Positions 35,201-45,798 of a stretch of 64,000 bases of DNA are shown here, in pieces (position 1 is the first letter of the stretch; each line of letters begins with the position of its first letter). The translations under genes were made by a program, and so were the position numbers. Source of the DNA: Gonium pectorale (taxonomy: Eukaryota; Chlorophyta; Chlorophyceae; Chlamydomonadales; Volvocaceae); the NCBI GenBank assembly GCA_001584585.1, contig LSYV01000019.1:907297-971296 (forward strand). Reading direction: 5' to 3'. Below the pieces are notes generated by a model. It saw nothing but the letters and a program-made list of their open reading frames with translations, did not search any database and was not told the origin of the DNA.

Positions 35201-38200
35201 GGGCATCCGGTGCTGACGTTCCCTGCGGCGGCCCTGTGCCAGTCGCGCCCGGGGCGACTGTTATCGGAGGGGAAGGAGCGGCGCAGCCGTCGGGTGGCGA
35301 CGACGCCTGTGGCGGCGGCCCCCAGCCGACCGTGGACTCCGGGCCGTCTGCAGCCCACCGGGGCTCGGCCCCCGCGTGCGTCGCACGCGGCGCAGAAGCC
35401 GCCAATGCCGGCCCCGCCACGCCTCGTGCCGCCTCCTCACGTGTACCGGCGCCTCCCACGCCGTGCGCTTCCGAGGATCCTGCAGGCGAGGCTGGACAGG
35501 CGGCCGTCAGGTTGAGCTCCCCGCGTGTGAGCACCAGCCAAGTCGCTCCAAGTGCGGCCTCCGCGGCAGGCGGCGCTGCTGCAGCTGCAGTGGGCGGCAA
35601 CGAGCATTTCAACGACTGGAGTGAGGCCTTGCCCAATCTGGGGATGCCACGGCACCCTGCAGCGGTGGCGGTGGCGCCGCAGCCGGCGGGGCAGCCAGCT
35701 CCAAATCCGTTTTCAGTGGCCGACGCCGCGGCGGCGCCGCCAGCGCAGTGGCCTCAGCCGCGCCAACCCTCGCGCCAGCCAGTTGCCAGAAGTGGCCCTC
35801 GGCGCTCCAATTCCTGGAGCAGCTTTCCCGCCACGTGCCCCTCGTCGGACGTTGCGGTTTCGGAACGCAGGACTCCGCAGAGGCGTAGCAGTCTCTTTGG
35901 GCTTCTGGGTGGCGGTAGTGGCGGCAGCGGCGGTGCCGGCAGCGGCGGTGGCGGGAGCGGCGGTGGCGGGAGCGGCGGCGGGCGTGCTGGCGCCCGCGCG
36001 CTGGCGCACACATTGTCGTTCGCGGACGCCGCAGCAATAAGCCCGGGCCCACTTCGGGGGGGTTCTCCGCACGCGGCGCGCAGCGTCCAGTGGTGCGCGC
36101 TCAACACCGCGGAGAGCATGGACAGCGCTTTGCCTCTCGGAGACGGCGGCGCGCTCGACACCCTGCAACTGCAGATTGCGGCGCTGCGCACGCATCTGCA
36201 GAATCCCAGCCTCGTGCCGTTCCCCAGCATCGCGGCCCCGGCGGCCGCATCGCCCGTGGCGGACGGCCTGCCCATGCGCCGGCAGTCCAGCGGCGGCGGG
36301 GCCGCCGTCACCGAGGTGGGGGCGCCACTGGCGCTACAGACGGCGCGCAGCCGGGGTAATGCGTCAGGCTTCCCTGCGCTCGACGAGCGCCTAACCCCTA
36401 TCCAAGAGCGGCAGGCACACGGCTCGGACTCCGATTCAGTTGGCGGCGAGGCCGCGCAGGCGGAGGACGGCTCCGAGACCGAGGCGTACTTGACGCCCAC
36501 TGGCGACGCCCACGCGGCTGGAGGTGGGGCCAGTCCCATCCCTGTCGGCTCCCCTGGCGGCGCCCACCACCGGGTGGGCACCTGGCAGCGCCGCCTGATG
36601 CGGAGCCACACTTCTGGCGCGGGCGGTGCGACGGACGCGCTCGCCACCTCGGCGCCGCTGCCGGTGCCGCTGTTGCCCGGGTCGCCGTCGGCGGCGGAGC
36701 ACGTGGCGCGGGTCAGCGCTGGCTGCAGCGGCGCCGCCGGCGCTGTAGGCGGCAGCTCGCCAGTGTCCCTTACTTCGTCGTCCTCGCGCCTGGCGGCCCT
36801 GCGGCGGGTTCCCAACCGGACCGCATCCCTGGGCGCCGCGGAGATCGGCAGCCGCGTGTCAGCGGTTGCAAAGGCCGCCATCGCCAACGCTGTCGCCGCC
36901 ACGGAGGCGATGACTGGCCTCCGCCGCACCGGCGGCAGCGTCCCTGGCAGCGGCGGCGGCGGCGGTCACCGCAGCGGCTCACACGCGAAGGCCGGGTCTA
37001 CGTCCCAGCCCGGCACGTCCGTTCTTCCTCCAGTGGGCAGCGGTGGAATGGGCGCAGCGGCTGCGCCGCACGCAGGATCCCGGTCGCGCCTCACGAGTAC
37101 CGTGTTGGGCGCAAGTGTGACGCGTGACGTGCAGCCCGAGGACCTCGCGCCGTCGCCGCGGGCCCTGAGGCCTCCGGCGGATGCCAGCGCCCATTCAGGT
37201 CCTCTTTCGTTTGGAGGCGCCGCGTTTGCGGCAAGCCTCGCCGCAGCCGTCGTTGCAGCCGGTGGCGGTGGCGGCGGTGCCGGAGTCAACAGCAACAACA
37301 GTACTAGTGGCGGCGGCGACTTAGCCAATTGCGCAGGCGGCGGCGCTCGCCGAAGGGGCGTCCGGCGCAGCGTGTCGCTGGCGGCCATCCTATCCGGCAG
37401 CGGCGGTGGCGGCAGCGGCGACGAGTTGAGAGGCGGCGGTGGCGGCGGCCGCAAGGCGCTAGGCGGCCTGCTTGGCGAAGCGGCGGAGGCGGCGCAGGTG
37501 CCGTACAGCGTGCGCGCACGGGAGGCCCAGAAGGCCGGTGGCGGCGGCACTACCAGCGGCGGCGCGACGGCGGCCTCGTCCCGCCGCGTCAGCCAGGTCT
37601 CACTGTCTGGAGTTCCTTGCCACCTTGCCCGGGCGTCAATGCCTGTCACAAATCCTGTCACGGCAGCTGTGATGCACAGCGCACAGGCCCTGCATCAGCC
37701 TATGCCGCGGCCAAGCGATAACGGCGCGTATGCCGCGATTGCCGGCTCAGCGGCCGCTGCCAGCGGCGGCGCCGCTGCCGACGAGGGCTCCGCCCCCGGG
37801 GCCGGCGGCGGTAAGAGCACCGCGCGTCGCCGCGGCGTCCGTCGGGCGTTTTCGCTGGCCAACGTCGTCGCCGGGGTCACTGGCGGCGCCGCTGGCGGCG
37901 GCGGCGGGTCCAACGGCGGCGGCAGCGGTACCTACGGCGGCCGGAAGGCGCTCGGCGGTATGCTTGGAGAGGCGGCGGCAAACGCGGCCCTGCCGTACAG
38001 TCAACGCATGCGCGACGTCAGCCAACGGCAGCAGGGAGGCGCCGGCGGCGGCGACCCGTTCCGGCGCCCCAGCCACCTGGCGCTGAGCGGTGACTTGGGG
38101 ATCGTCGTGACCAGCGCTGACAACAATTCGGACGCCAAGCTGTCACGCCTGGCGCTGCCGCCACCCGCATCCGTGGCGGCCGCAAGCGTGATAGGGCCCC

Positions 38201-40881
38201 TTGGCAGCCTCTGCACCAGCCGGGATGACTGCCTCAGCGCCGCCCTCGCGGCGGGACTGCAATCGCAGCTGCACCGCGCCAACTCCTCATCGCATGCCGG
38301 CAGCGGCGGCGGTGGTGGCGTGTCAGACCGGCTGCCGACCTCTGCCGCCATTTTCGTCGGGGGCGGCAGCTCGGGCGCGAAGGACAGCGACGGTGCCGCC
38401 GGCGGGAGCCCTACGCCGTACGGCTCCGTTGGCATGATGGCGCGGGGCTCGAGCCAGGGGACTGCGCGCGGCGATGAGTCGGACACGTATTTCGACCTCG
38501 GCCTCATGGCCAAGCTTCGCTTCCACACAGAGGACGGCCGTGCGCCGCCGGAGCCGCCGCTTGGGGCTGCGGCTGCTGCCGCGGCCGTCGCCACCTCGCC
38601 GAACGCTGGGGTGCCTGGGCCGCCGTCGCGGTTTGGCAGTGACGGCGGCAGCGCCGCTGCCCAGGACGCGCGGCTGCGCAGCTACCCCTCCGCGCCGTTG
38701 CAGCTGCACAACATGTCCCGCCTCGCAAGGCAGGGGTCCTCCGCGTCCGCGCAGCTGCCGCCGGTGCCTGTCCTGTCGCTGCGGTCGGACAGGGTGGCGG
38801 GCGGAGACTCGACCCCGACATCCCCGACGGCGCCGTCGCCGGGCGGCCGCACCTCCCAGGCGCTGCCGGCGGCGGCGGCGCCGGTGGGAAAGCGCCCGGC
38901 GCTGTGGAAGCGTCTCTCCTGGACGGGGGTCTGGCAGCGGAGTAGCAGCCAGGGCGTCGGCGTGTTCGGGTGAGTTTGAGGGTCTTTGTGTATGAGGGAC
39001 GAAAGGTCAGTCTTGATCCTGGGTCATGATGTCGCCAGCGTGGGCAAGGGGTCTAGCACTTGGCCTCCAATCGGATAGTGCGGTTCATTTGCCGCATAGC
39101 AGAAATTGGCATAAAGCTGTTCGCGTCGCGTCCGTCCTCGTCAACAGCCGCTGGGGCCCCCTTGGGCTCTCGGCGCTGTCGATCGCTCCACGCCTCGTCG
39201 GCCCATGGCGTCCCCGGCACCCAGTGTTCCTATTGCCTTGCCGGGCTCACCCTGATGCATTTCCGTCATGTGCTTTCTCCATATGCTCACATACCGCCGC
39301 TGCCCTGTGACAACCGTGACTGGACACGCTGCATCAGGCGATCGGGCGCGGAGAGCCAGGACGGCTCAATGGGCCGCAGCAGCCCGCCCACTGGCGCCTC
39401 GCCGCGCGTCAGCGCGGCAGCCGTGCCGTTCGGCACCGCGCCGTTCGCCCAGAACAACAACGCCAACCTCAACCTCAACTTCAGCAGCCCCAACGACCCC
39501 AAGGTGCAGGCAGCCGTGCACATCAATGACAAACTTCTCGACGCTGCGCGGTGGTCCGTGGCACGCCGCGAGAAGCAGCAGCTGCACCAGCCGCACCAGC
39601 CGCACAGGCAGGGGTTGCGCTCCGGGTCCATGCCACGGCGGTTTGGCGAGGAGCCGGAGGAGTTCCTCAGCCTCCCGCCCTCGGCCGGCCACGAGGGCGT
39701 GGATGGGGTGACGTCCAACGTCGACAGCGACGCCAGCGTCCGGCGCGGCCCCGCGTGGGCGGTGCGGCGCGCCAGCCAGGCGCGGCAGGATCAGTTAGTC
39801 AAGGAGGTGAGCAAGCGCGCGTCAGGGGGGCATGGGCTGCGAGGAAATGAACAGTGTTTCCTGTGGGCCTTAGGACGCATATTCGACGGACGTGAACGCT
39901 GCCAAGAGTTGCATCCCGCGGTCCCCGGCCTTAGGACTGCTGCGCTGCGCATATGAGGTCTGCGCGGTCCCAATGCCTAAGAACCGAACCACTGCCAAGC
40001 CCGTCACCGGCGATACCTCCCCACGAGGGCAGGGCGCTATCTTCAACGTTTATTCACCTCCTTTTGGGGCGGGCCCAAACAAAAGAAAAGGGGCCGGAAA
40101 CGGGAAAAAAACAGCCTCTGAAAGCTTAAAACAGCCTATGGAGCGGACGAAAAATGCCCATACGAAGGTGGTCCCCCGACGAAAAACTTGTCGAGTTTCA
40201 AGCTTTTTCGTCCGGCCGAACGAATCGCCCCGACAGAAAGCCAGGCTGGCAGGGGCAGGGCACGAGTGAGCTAGGTGGGGGGCGTGCATGCGTTCCGTGC
40301 GCGATGCTCACCATTGCTTCCCTTGGGAACCAACAGAGCAACTCGCATTGGCGTCAGTGAGTGTGAGGCACTCGGCAACGAGCAGGAACGACGTTCGCTG
40401 GGACCGCCCGCGCCTGTCGCCCGCCACCTCCCGACCGCGTGCCGCGTTTCGGTTCTCACAACAGGTGTCCTCCTGGCTTCGCGAGGCGCTCCAGCGGAGG
40501 ACCGAGGCGGCCGGAGGGCACGCGGACGCGCTGCGGCGCAGCGCCACTGGCGGCCTCGACGGCTGGAAGGGGCGCGCCGCAACCGTCGACGCGCCGGGTC
40601 CCGACGGGGCTGGGCCTTACATGGGCCGCGTGCACCGGAGCCAGACAGAGTCGTGCCTGACGCCGGTGCCGGCCGTAGGGCTTTCGCCCGATAGGGAATT
40701 CTCGCGGGTATCGGCTGCGCTCACCCATGTTTCCTCATTGCTGTCGCCGCAGCAGGGCGGCTGCCACAGCGGCGCCGCGGCGCAGGGGGCTGGGGCGGCG
40801 CCCGCTGCTGCTGCGGTGGCGTTTCCGGCGGATAGCGCCTACAACGATGTGAGGGGCGTGCAGCCCGCGTTCGACGACTGA
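32241..40881 (+). CDS. FMO-B: flavin monooxygenase-like protein with giant tail
   Basis: Nine exons, 32241-32409, 32506-32537, 32630-32863, 33100-33193, 33587-33663, 33920-34405, 34561-38969, 39338-39806 and 40465-40881, giving 2,128 residues. Residues 8-19 carry VDILVVGAGPAG, an intact FAD Rossmann motif; VVVIGDGANAVDC is the second nucleotide motif, rejoined across intron 4. ADFVILAAGH replaces the ADFVIMCTG of FMO-A. Exon 6 carries the core shared by all three paralogs (VWAPSLADPRVMPFL). The 4.4-kb exon 7 is Ala/Gly/Ser-rich and contains LAALRTHLQNP-like, RLTPIQER and AIANAVAATEA blocks, and two copies of a RRGVRR..SLA / GGxLGEAA..PYS module. Exons 8-9 encode RRGPAWAVRRASQARQDQ and SSWLREAL. 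Catalysis is inferred from the family; the substrate and tail function are unknown. The residues YMRQLLGDL shared by FMO-A and FMO-C are missing here. Confidence 0.84.
34406..34560 (+). other. FMO-B intron 6 with donor inside a hairpin
   Basis: The intron begins GTTCCTAC, which pairs with GTAGGAAC 7 nt later (8-bp stem). If retained, translation would stop at TGA 34514-34516, giving only the FMO-like part without the tail. The sequence is almost identical to intron 6 of FMO-C. Confidence 0.65.
37345..38025 (+). repeat. Duplicated protein module in the FMO-B tail
   Basis: Two copies (about 37345-37530 and 37825-38025) each encode an Arg-rich RRRGVRR start, a SLA-containing hydrophobic patch, a glycine linker, then RKALGG(L/M)LGEAA and PYS. 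FMO-A and FMO-C have one copy each. Confidence 0.8.
40178..40212. repeat. Hairpin in FMO-B intron 8
   Basis: GACGAAAAACTTG (40178-40190) pairs with CAAGCTTTTTCGTC (40199-40212) apart from one bulged base, with an 8-nt loop. A related GGACGAAAAA lies at about 40145. Confidence 0.7.
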
Positions 40882-43068
40882 GGGCAGGGCGCTCGGATGC
40901 GGTGGTCCAGGAGCGGCTGGAGCACCGTGTGCAGTCTGTGTAGAGCTGAGTGGGGTGAAGGTTTGGGGTTGCACATACGAGCAGGAGGGAGCGTCTGTTG
41001 TGTACCTTGCGTATGACGTGCAGAGGCGCGCGAGTGCAGCAGAGTGGTCTTGCTGTTATGAGGGAAAAAAGGGAGGAGAGACAAAGACGAAAACAGGGGA
41101 GCGACGAAGCGGCATAAGAGAAGCACGGAAGCCTAGAGTGTGAGCGGAGTCGGAGCCTACTGCTTCGAGTGGGTTGAGCTTGGCGGTTGCAATTCCAGGG
41201 GTGGTATGTGGCAAGTTTGTCCGGAAACGACGGCTTTCAGGTACGTCCTCGAACGCTGAATCCACCGCTTGACTGCGAAACTGAAGGCCGCGGCTTGTGG
41301 GTAGTGGGTGCTACAGCGACCCGGCCAATAGAACGAAGGAGCCCTGGTCAACGGAGTTTCATTTAGCATTTTACGCATTCCTTCTTCTTGCCTGGCTGTT
41401 TGTGGCGCAATCGCAGCAAGCGCGATGCGTGAATGAATGGCCGACGTGATACGGCGGCGATGCGGGGCTGTGGTAGCCGCTGCGCACCGACCGTATACCG
41501 TCAGTGCGTTCGTCCCATCATGCTTCCCCGCTGTCGTGCGAAGTCAATGATGTTGTGTTCTGAGCTTATCAGCATGAACTCGTCCTTTGAGTGCCGCAGT
41601 GTTATGGTTCAGGCGGCGCGGGGGTTACCACAGGCATTATTCTACAACCGGCGTGCGTCTCTGGCTGACCGTCGCGAGGCCCGTGCTCATCTTGTACATG
41701 AACGAGCGTATTGCTTTGACGGACGGTGTGCTACAATTCCACGTGCGTATGTGCCAAAGGCGACTTAGATGCTGCGCCGCTGTGATTGGTTGCATCTGGG
41801 AACGAGGACACGCGACCGTGAGAGCGGCTATTCGGGTACTACGGGCCCTCGCCATGAAAGCGGTGGTGCCCGGGGTGGTACGAATGGGTGTCGCACTGGA
41901 GTACAGTGGTGAGGACAAGAGGCCTAGGGGCTTCAGCTTGGGAGCGCGTGTGTTGGACATGTCCGCTGTGCACCCTGCAGACAGTGCGGTCTTCGACACT
42001 GCGTCTTTGACAGACAGCAGTTCGAAGCACCGACTTAGCTTTGCCCATCTCCCGAAAAAAAAAGGTCGTACTTAACCACCTAGTTCGGTTGTTGCGGCGC
42101 TTGTGTGCGCGTGCGAACGTGCACATGATTAGCGTGTTCTTGTGCGTGAAATGCCTGGGCCGAGGCTGGCTCAGGGCGCTACCCGCCCAAAGGCGAGGGT
42201 CGCCACAACGCCGCAGTATGGCACGTGGCCGCTGTGGCGCGTGTTGTGCGTACGCGGCCGACCGGCGGTCGCTTTTTTGCTGTTTGTAGATCACTTCGAC
42301 AGCACAAATGCGGTCCTCCGTGAGGTGCTTCTTCATGGCTCTTTGTAACAAATTGCCTTGGGTGTGCGACCGGATGTGCGGATTGAGCCGTCGGAGGGCC
42401 CCCGCCTTATCCCAACCATTCCCAACTTCCAGCTTGCTTGCATGCTGGCACGACCATCGCTGCACATCGATTGCTTGGAAGTCGCAAGATGCGGTTTTTG
42501 CGGTTGTTATATCTCGGAGGTGCCGCTTTGCTGCATGTTTTGTTCGGCCTCTGCAGGCGCATACGGTGCCTCGCGGCGCGCGACTTTGCTTGTCATAAAC
42601 ACAGGCTTCGACAGCGCTTCGACGCCTCCCCTATCTCTAACCTTTCCCATTTTGAAAAAATACAAGGCACGCGACGGATGGGCCGCGTTTCTGGACCCTT
42701 GGTCCAATGCTTGGACGGGTCCATGCTGTCCCTATGGCGCGCGCTGAAAGGCGACTGGCGCAACCCAAGGTTCGAAAGCAATAAGCGCCAAGAAGGAGGG
42801 AGCCATCTTGACAATTACACACACGAGGGCGTGATGCTTGCTTGCCTGTTTTCTGCACTCTGTCACGCATACGTAGCACATGAGGATTTGCTACTGGGTT
42901 GCAACGGTTGTGAGTAAAAAAACATGCATGGAAAGATGGAGCCCGCCTGAGCACACTATTTGCTTCTCAGGGCCTGAAGGTGCAACGCAGGGGAGACGGT
43001 TGCCAGTAGTAGAGGGCGGCAGTCCCATGTGTGCCTGAGGCTGTCCTGTGCATTATAAAGGCCCCCCG

Positions 43069-43316
43069 GCTTTGACGGACGAGTAACCTGTAACCTGTAT
43101 AAATGCACCGTGGAAAAGGGGCCACGATCATGGCTTGTTAGTGGAAGGACTTCGTAGGCTCTGGCAGTCTTGCGAGTGACCAGCAGTTGGGCCAAAAAAA
43201 GAGAAATCTGCAAAGAAAAAGGGAGCCCACATCTACGGCCGTACACACCCGAAGGCGCGACGTTTCCGGTAGGGTGGGCGGGTACAGAGCAAGACATGTG
43301 ACGTCTGTGACGTTCG
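43069..43316 (+). repeat. R2 repeat, first copy (two modules)
   Basis: A TAACCTGTAACCTGT module at about 43069-43100 is followed by a segment at 43199-43316 containing GAGAAATCTGCA and CCGAAGGCGCGACGTTTCC. Both recur near 44877-45130 but in the opposite module order. Confidence 0.7.
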
Positions 43317-43908
43317 GTCAGACCCCCCAAAAGACCGGCATACCAGCTTACCCGGTTGGTCGAACTTCACCTGGTGGACCGCTTTTTTCTCTGGAAAGGT
43401 TACAGGCGGAGAGGCGCTAGTTGTCAAGGTCGAGCCGCGGTGATGTGGTCGTCAAGGTGACCGGCCCGACGGCGCTGAGCGGTTACTAGACCGTTGTGCA
43501 CCAAAGCCCCGAGAGTGGCAGCTCCTTGCCTGCGGCATCCCGGACGGGCCACTGCAACGCATTCAGTAACTACTTGTTCCAGCGGCAGTAAAGAACGTGC
43601 GAGGCGAACAATTAAAGCTGCAGAAAAGAGGGGTTCCCGCCTCTCCGGCCACACACACGCGCGAACACACGCACACACGGCGTCACGCATCCCCGCACTT
43701 CCGCGACAGCGCACAGTCGTACAGCCGTACCACCACTTACGCACTCTTACGGCCTCCGTGCGCCTACACAACCTCTTTCGGCGCCACCACCGTTGCCCAC
43801 TTAGGTCACAGGGTCCTGCTCTGTCATTCGTCGCATTTGCACTACGTTTTGACATTCCTCGCTGTGCCCCTTCCCTGCCCCCTCCCGCCGCTCCGCCTGG
43901 CGCGGCTC

Positions 43909-44202
43909 GCTTTCCCGGTGTTTGTAGGTGAGACAACGGTAGTCAGCGGGTCGGGGGGCTGGGTGGGCCGGGGGCCGCATGCGATGCACGTAGGCCTGAC
44001 TAGGCGCATCCCAGCACGGCATTGCATAGGGTCACCTCAGAGAGAGTTCTGGGCCGCATCGGAGGCTACGGTGGTGGTCGCCGCCGAACTCGCATGCAGG
44101 GACATCACCCCTTCGACTACCTCTGGAGCTGGGTCCTACATACAACAACACCATCACTTTCGCGCTTACGCTCGTCGTATGCGTCGTTCCATTACAACAC
44201 GC
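43909..44202 (+). repeat. Dispersed repeat R1, copy 3
   Basis: This copy of about 294 bp closely matches copy 2 from CTTTCCCGGTG to ACAACACGC. It differs by a deletion of about 20 bp around 43976 and by scattered substitutions. No ORF or terminal repeat was recognised, so it could be a short non-autonomous element. Confidence 0.88.
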
Positions 44203-44876
44203 ACACAAATTCACGGAAGCGCGGCGATTCCAGTAGTCATCCTCCCCAGGTATGTATCACGCCACTCCGCGGTCCGGGGTGGCGGACAGGGCGCACCTGC
44301 GTCTAGTAACCGCTGGCCGCCGATGGACTGGTAAGTATGTCGATTAGAGCACCCACTGGGACTATCTACTTACAATTTACCCATGGCCGCACAGGCCTTG
44401 ACGGGTACATGTAACCCTTTTAAACCACTGGGAGTCTTCCGCCTCCACAGTTCACCATGCATCTCCGCTGGCCCGAACCGGGAGGGCCCGTCTGCTCGTC
44501 TCCTTCGCCCGCAACGCCTTGTACCCGGCGCCCTACTGAAAACATCACACCTTCGGGTGTGCATGACCTGCTTCAGGTAGCCTGTCCTGCTTCGGTTTTC
44601 GTTTTCCGTCGCACCAGCAGGATTGCTGGCGCGCCACGCCCACAAAACCCTTAGCCTGCCCCGTCCGGCCGTCCCCCATCCAGGGTGGGGGGTAGGGGCT
44701 TGGTTGTAGGGGCCATAGCAGTATTTGCGCCGTGTAGCACGGGGAATGCGGGCCAGGCAGGGGACACCGACTTCACGACGTTCCAAACGTCCCACTATGA
44801 AGATGTACTTACTCAACACAGGGCTCGAAGGGCTTGAGCTCCCAGGACGTCAAGGGGCCAGGTCCCAAAGGTGAAA

Positions 44877-45130
44877 AAAGAGAAATCTGCAGAGAAAGAG
44901 GGAGCCCGCCTCTACGGTCATACACGCCCGAAGGCGCGACGTTTCCAATAGGCGGGCCTTCCCCGTTTCCGGTTCTCTTTTTTTACAGAGCAAGGCATGT
45001 GACGTTCGTCCCCCCCCCCCCAAAGGTTCAAAGGTAGCAGAAGGACCATAACCCCCACCCCAATATTCGCAATTCGTCCATGGTCCCCATGGCTTTGGCG
45101 GACGTGTAACCTGTAACCTGTAACCTGTAG
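44877..45130 (+). repeat. R2 repeat, second copy (modules swapped)
   Basis: The GAGAAATCTGCA..GGCGCGACGTTTCC segment lies at 44877-45011 and the TAACCTG module (three tandem copies) at about 45091-45130. Module order is reversed relative to the first copy although orientation is the same. Confidence 0.7.
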
Positions 45131-45798
45131 CTGAGGTCGCCCCTGCGGCTCGCGTGCGGAATTCTGCCGGACAACTGTGCGGCGGGCTGCCCGTCAGTAC
45201 TTGTAGAACTTTCATGGCAATCGAACTCTTATGTTGGATTCAACTGGATGGTAAAGGTGCATGATTCCCGCTGCTGCTGGAAGCGAACGTTCCCAGGTGA
45301 CAACAAACATGCGAGTAGTACAATACCAGACATACTTTAAACTCATGTCAAGCCATGTCATACTCGTTGCTTGGGCCTCTCATAACAACGTGCCCGTGCT
45401 ACCTTGCTTACACTGTTGTCTACCGTGTTCGCCCTCTAAGACATAAATTACTATAAACAGGTCATGTTTGTTAATAATGAAGTTGATTAAGCCTGTATCA
45501 TCTGTGGATGAATGGCTCAGCATAAAACTGAAGCAGGGGCTGCTTGTGCGAGAGTCCGCTCTGATAGTTGGCAATCTACACTCTGCAAGGGCCTAAAAGC
45601 TGGTGAACGGGAAGGCGGATGCGACACTCAACTCTTGAAGTACGCGCAGTACGTACCTCCAAAGGTCCTAGCGTGTCTAATTTAGCTACATGTGATACAT
45701 CTTGCCTATATGTATTCATAGATCGGCGGTGATGTGCAGGTGCCTTCAGTTGCAACTGTCAAACAGGAAGCCAATTCATTTTCGCTCAACCCCGGGGC

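Larger units (their letters stand above)
40882..45798. other. Intergenic between FMO-B and FMO-C, repeat-bearing
   Basis: These 4.9 kb contain repeat R1 copy 3 and the R2 modules. The longest ORFs (for example 41587-42075) have no recognisable domain and no splice partners. The left end should be the FMO-B 3' UTR and the right end the FMO-C promoter. Confidence 0.55.

Noticed and set aside
41587..42075. 162-codon plus ORF downstream of FMO-B
   Set aside because: No recognisable domain, ordinary composition for 3' UTR sequence, and no splice partner.
43597..44334. 245-codon ORF over repeat R1 copy 3
   Set aside because: It crosses the repeat boundary and copy 2 breaks the same frame, so the repeat is not conserved as coding.
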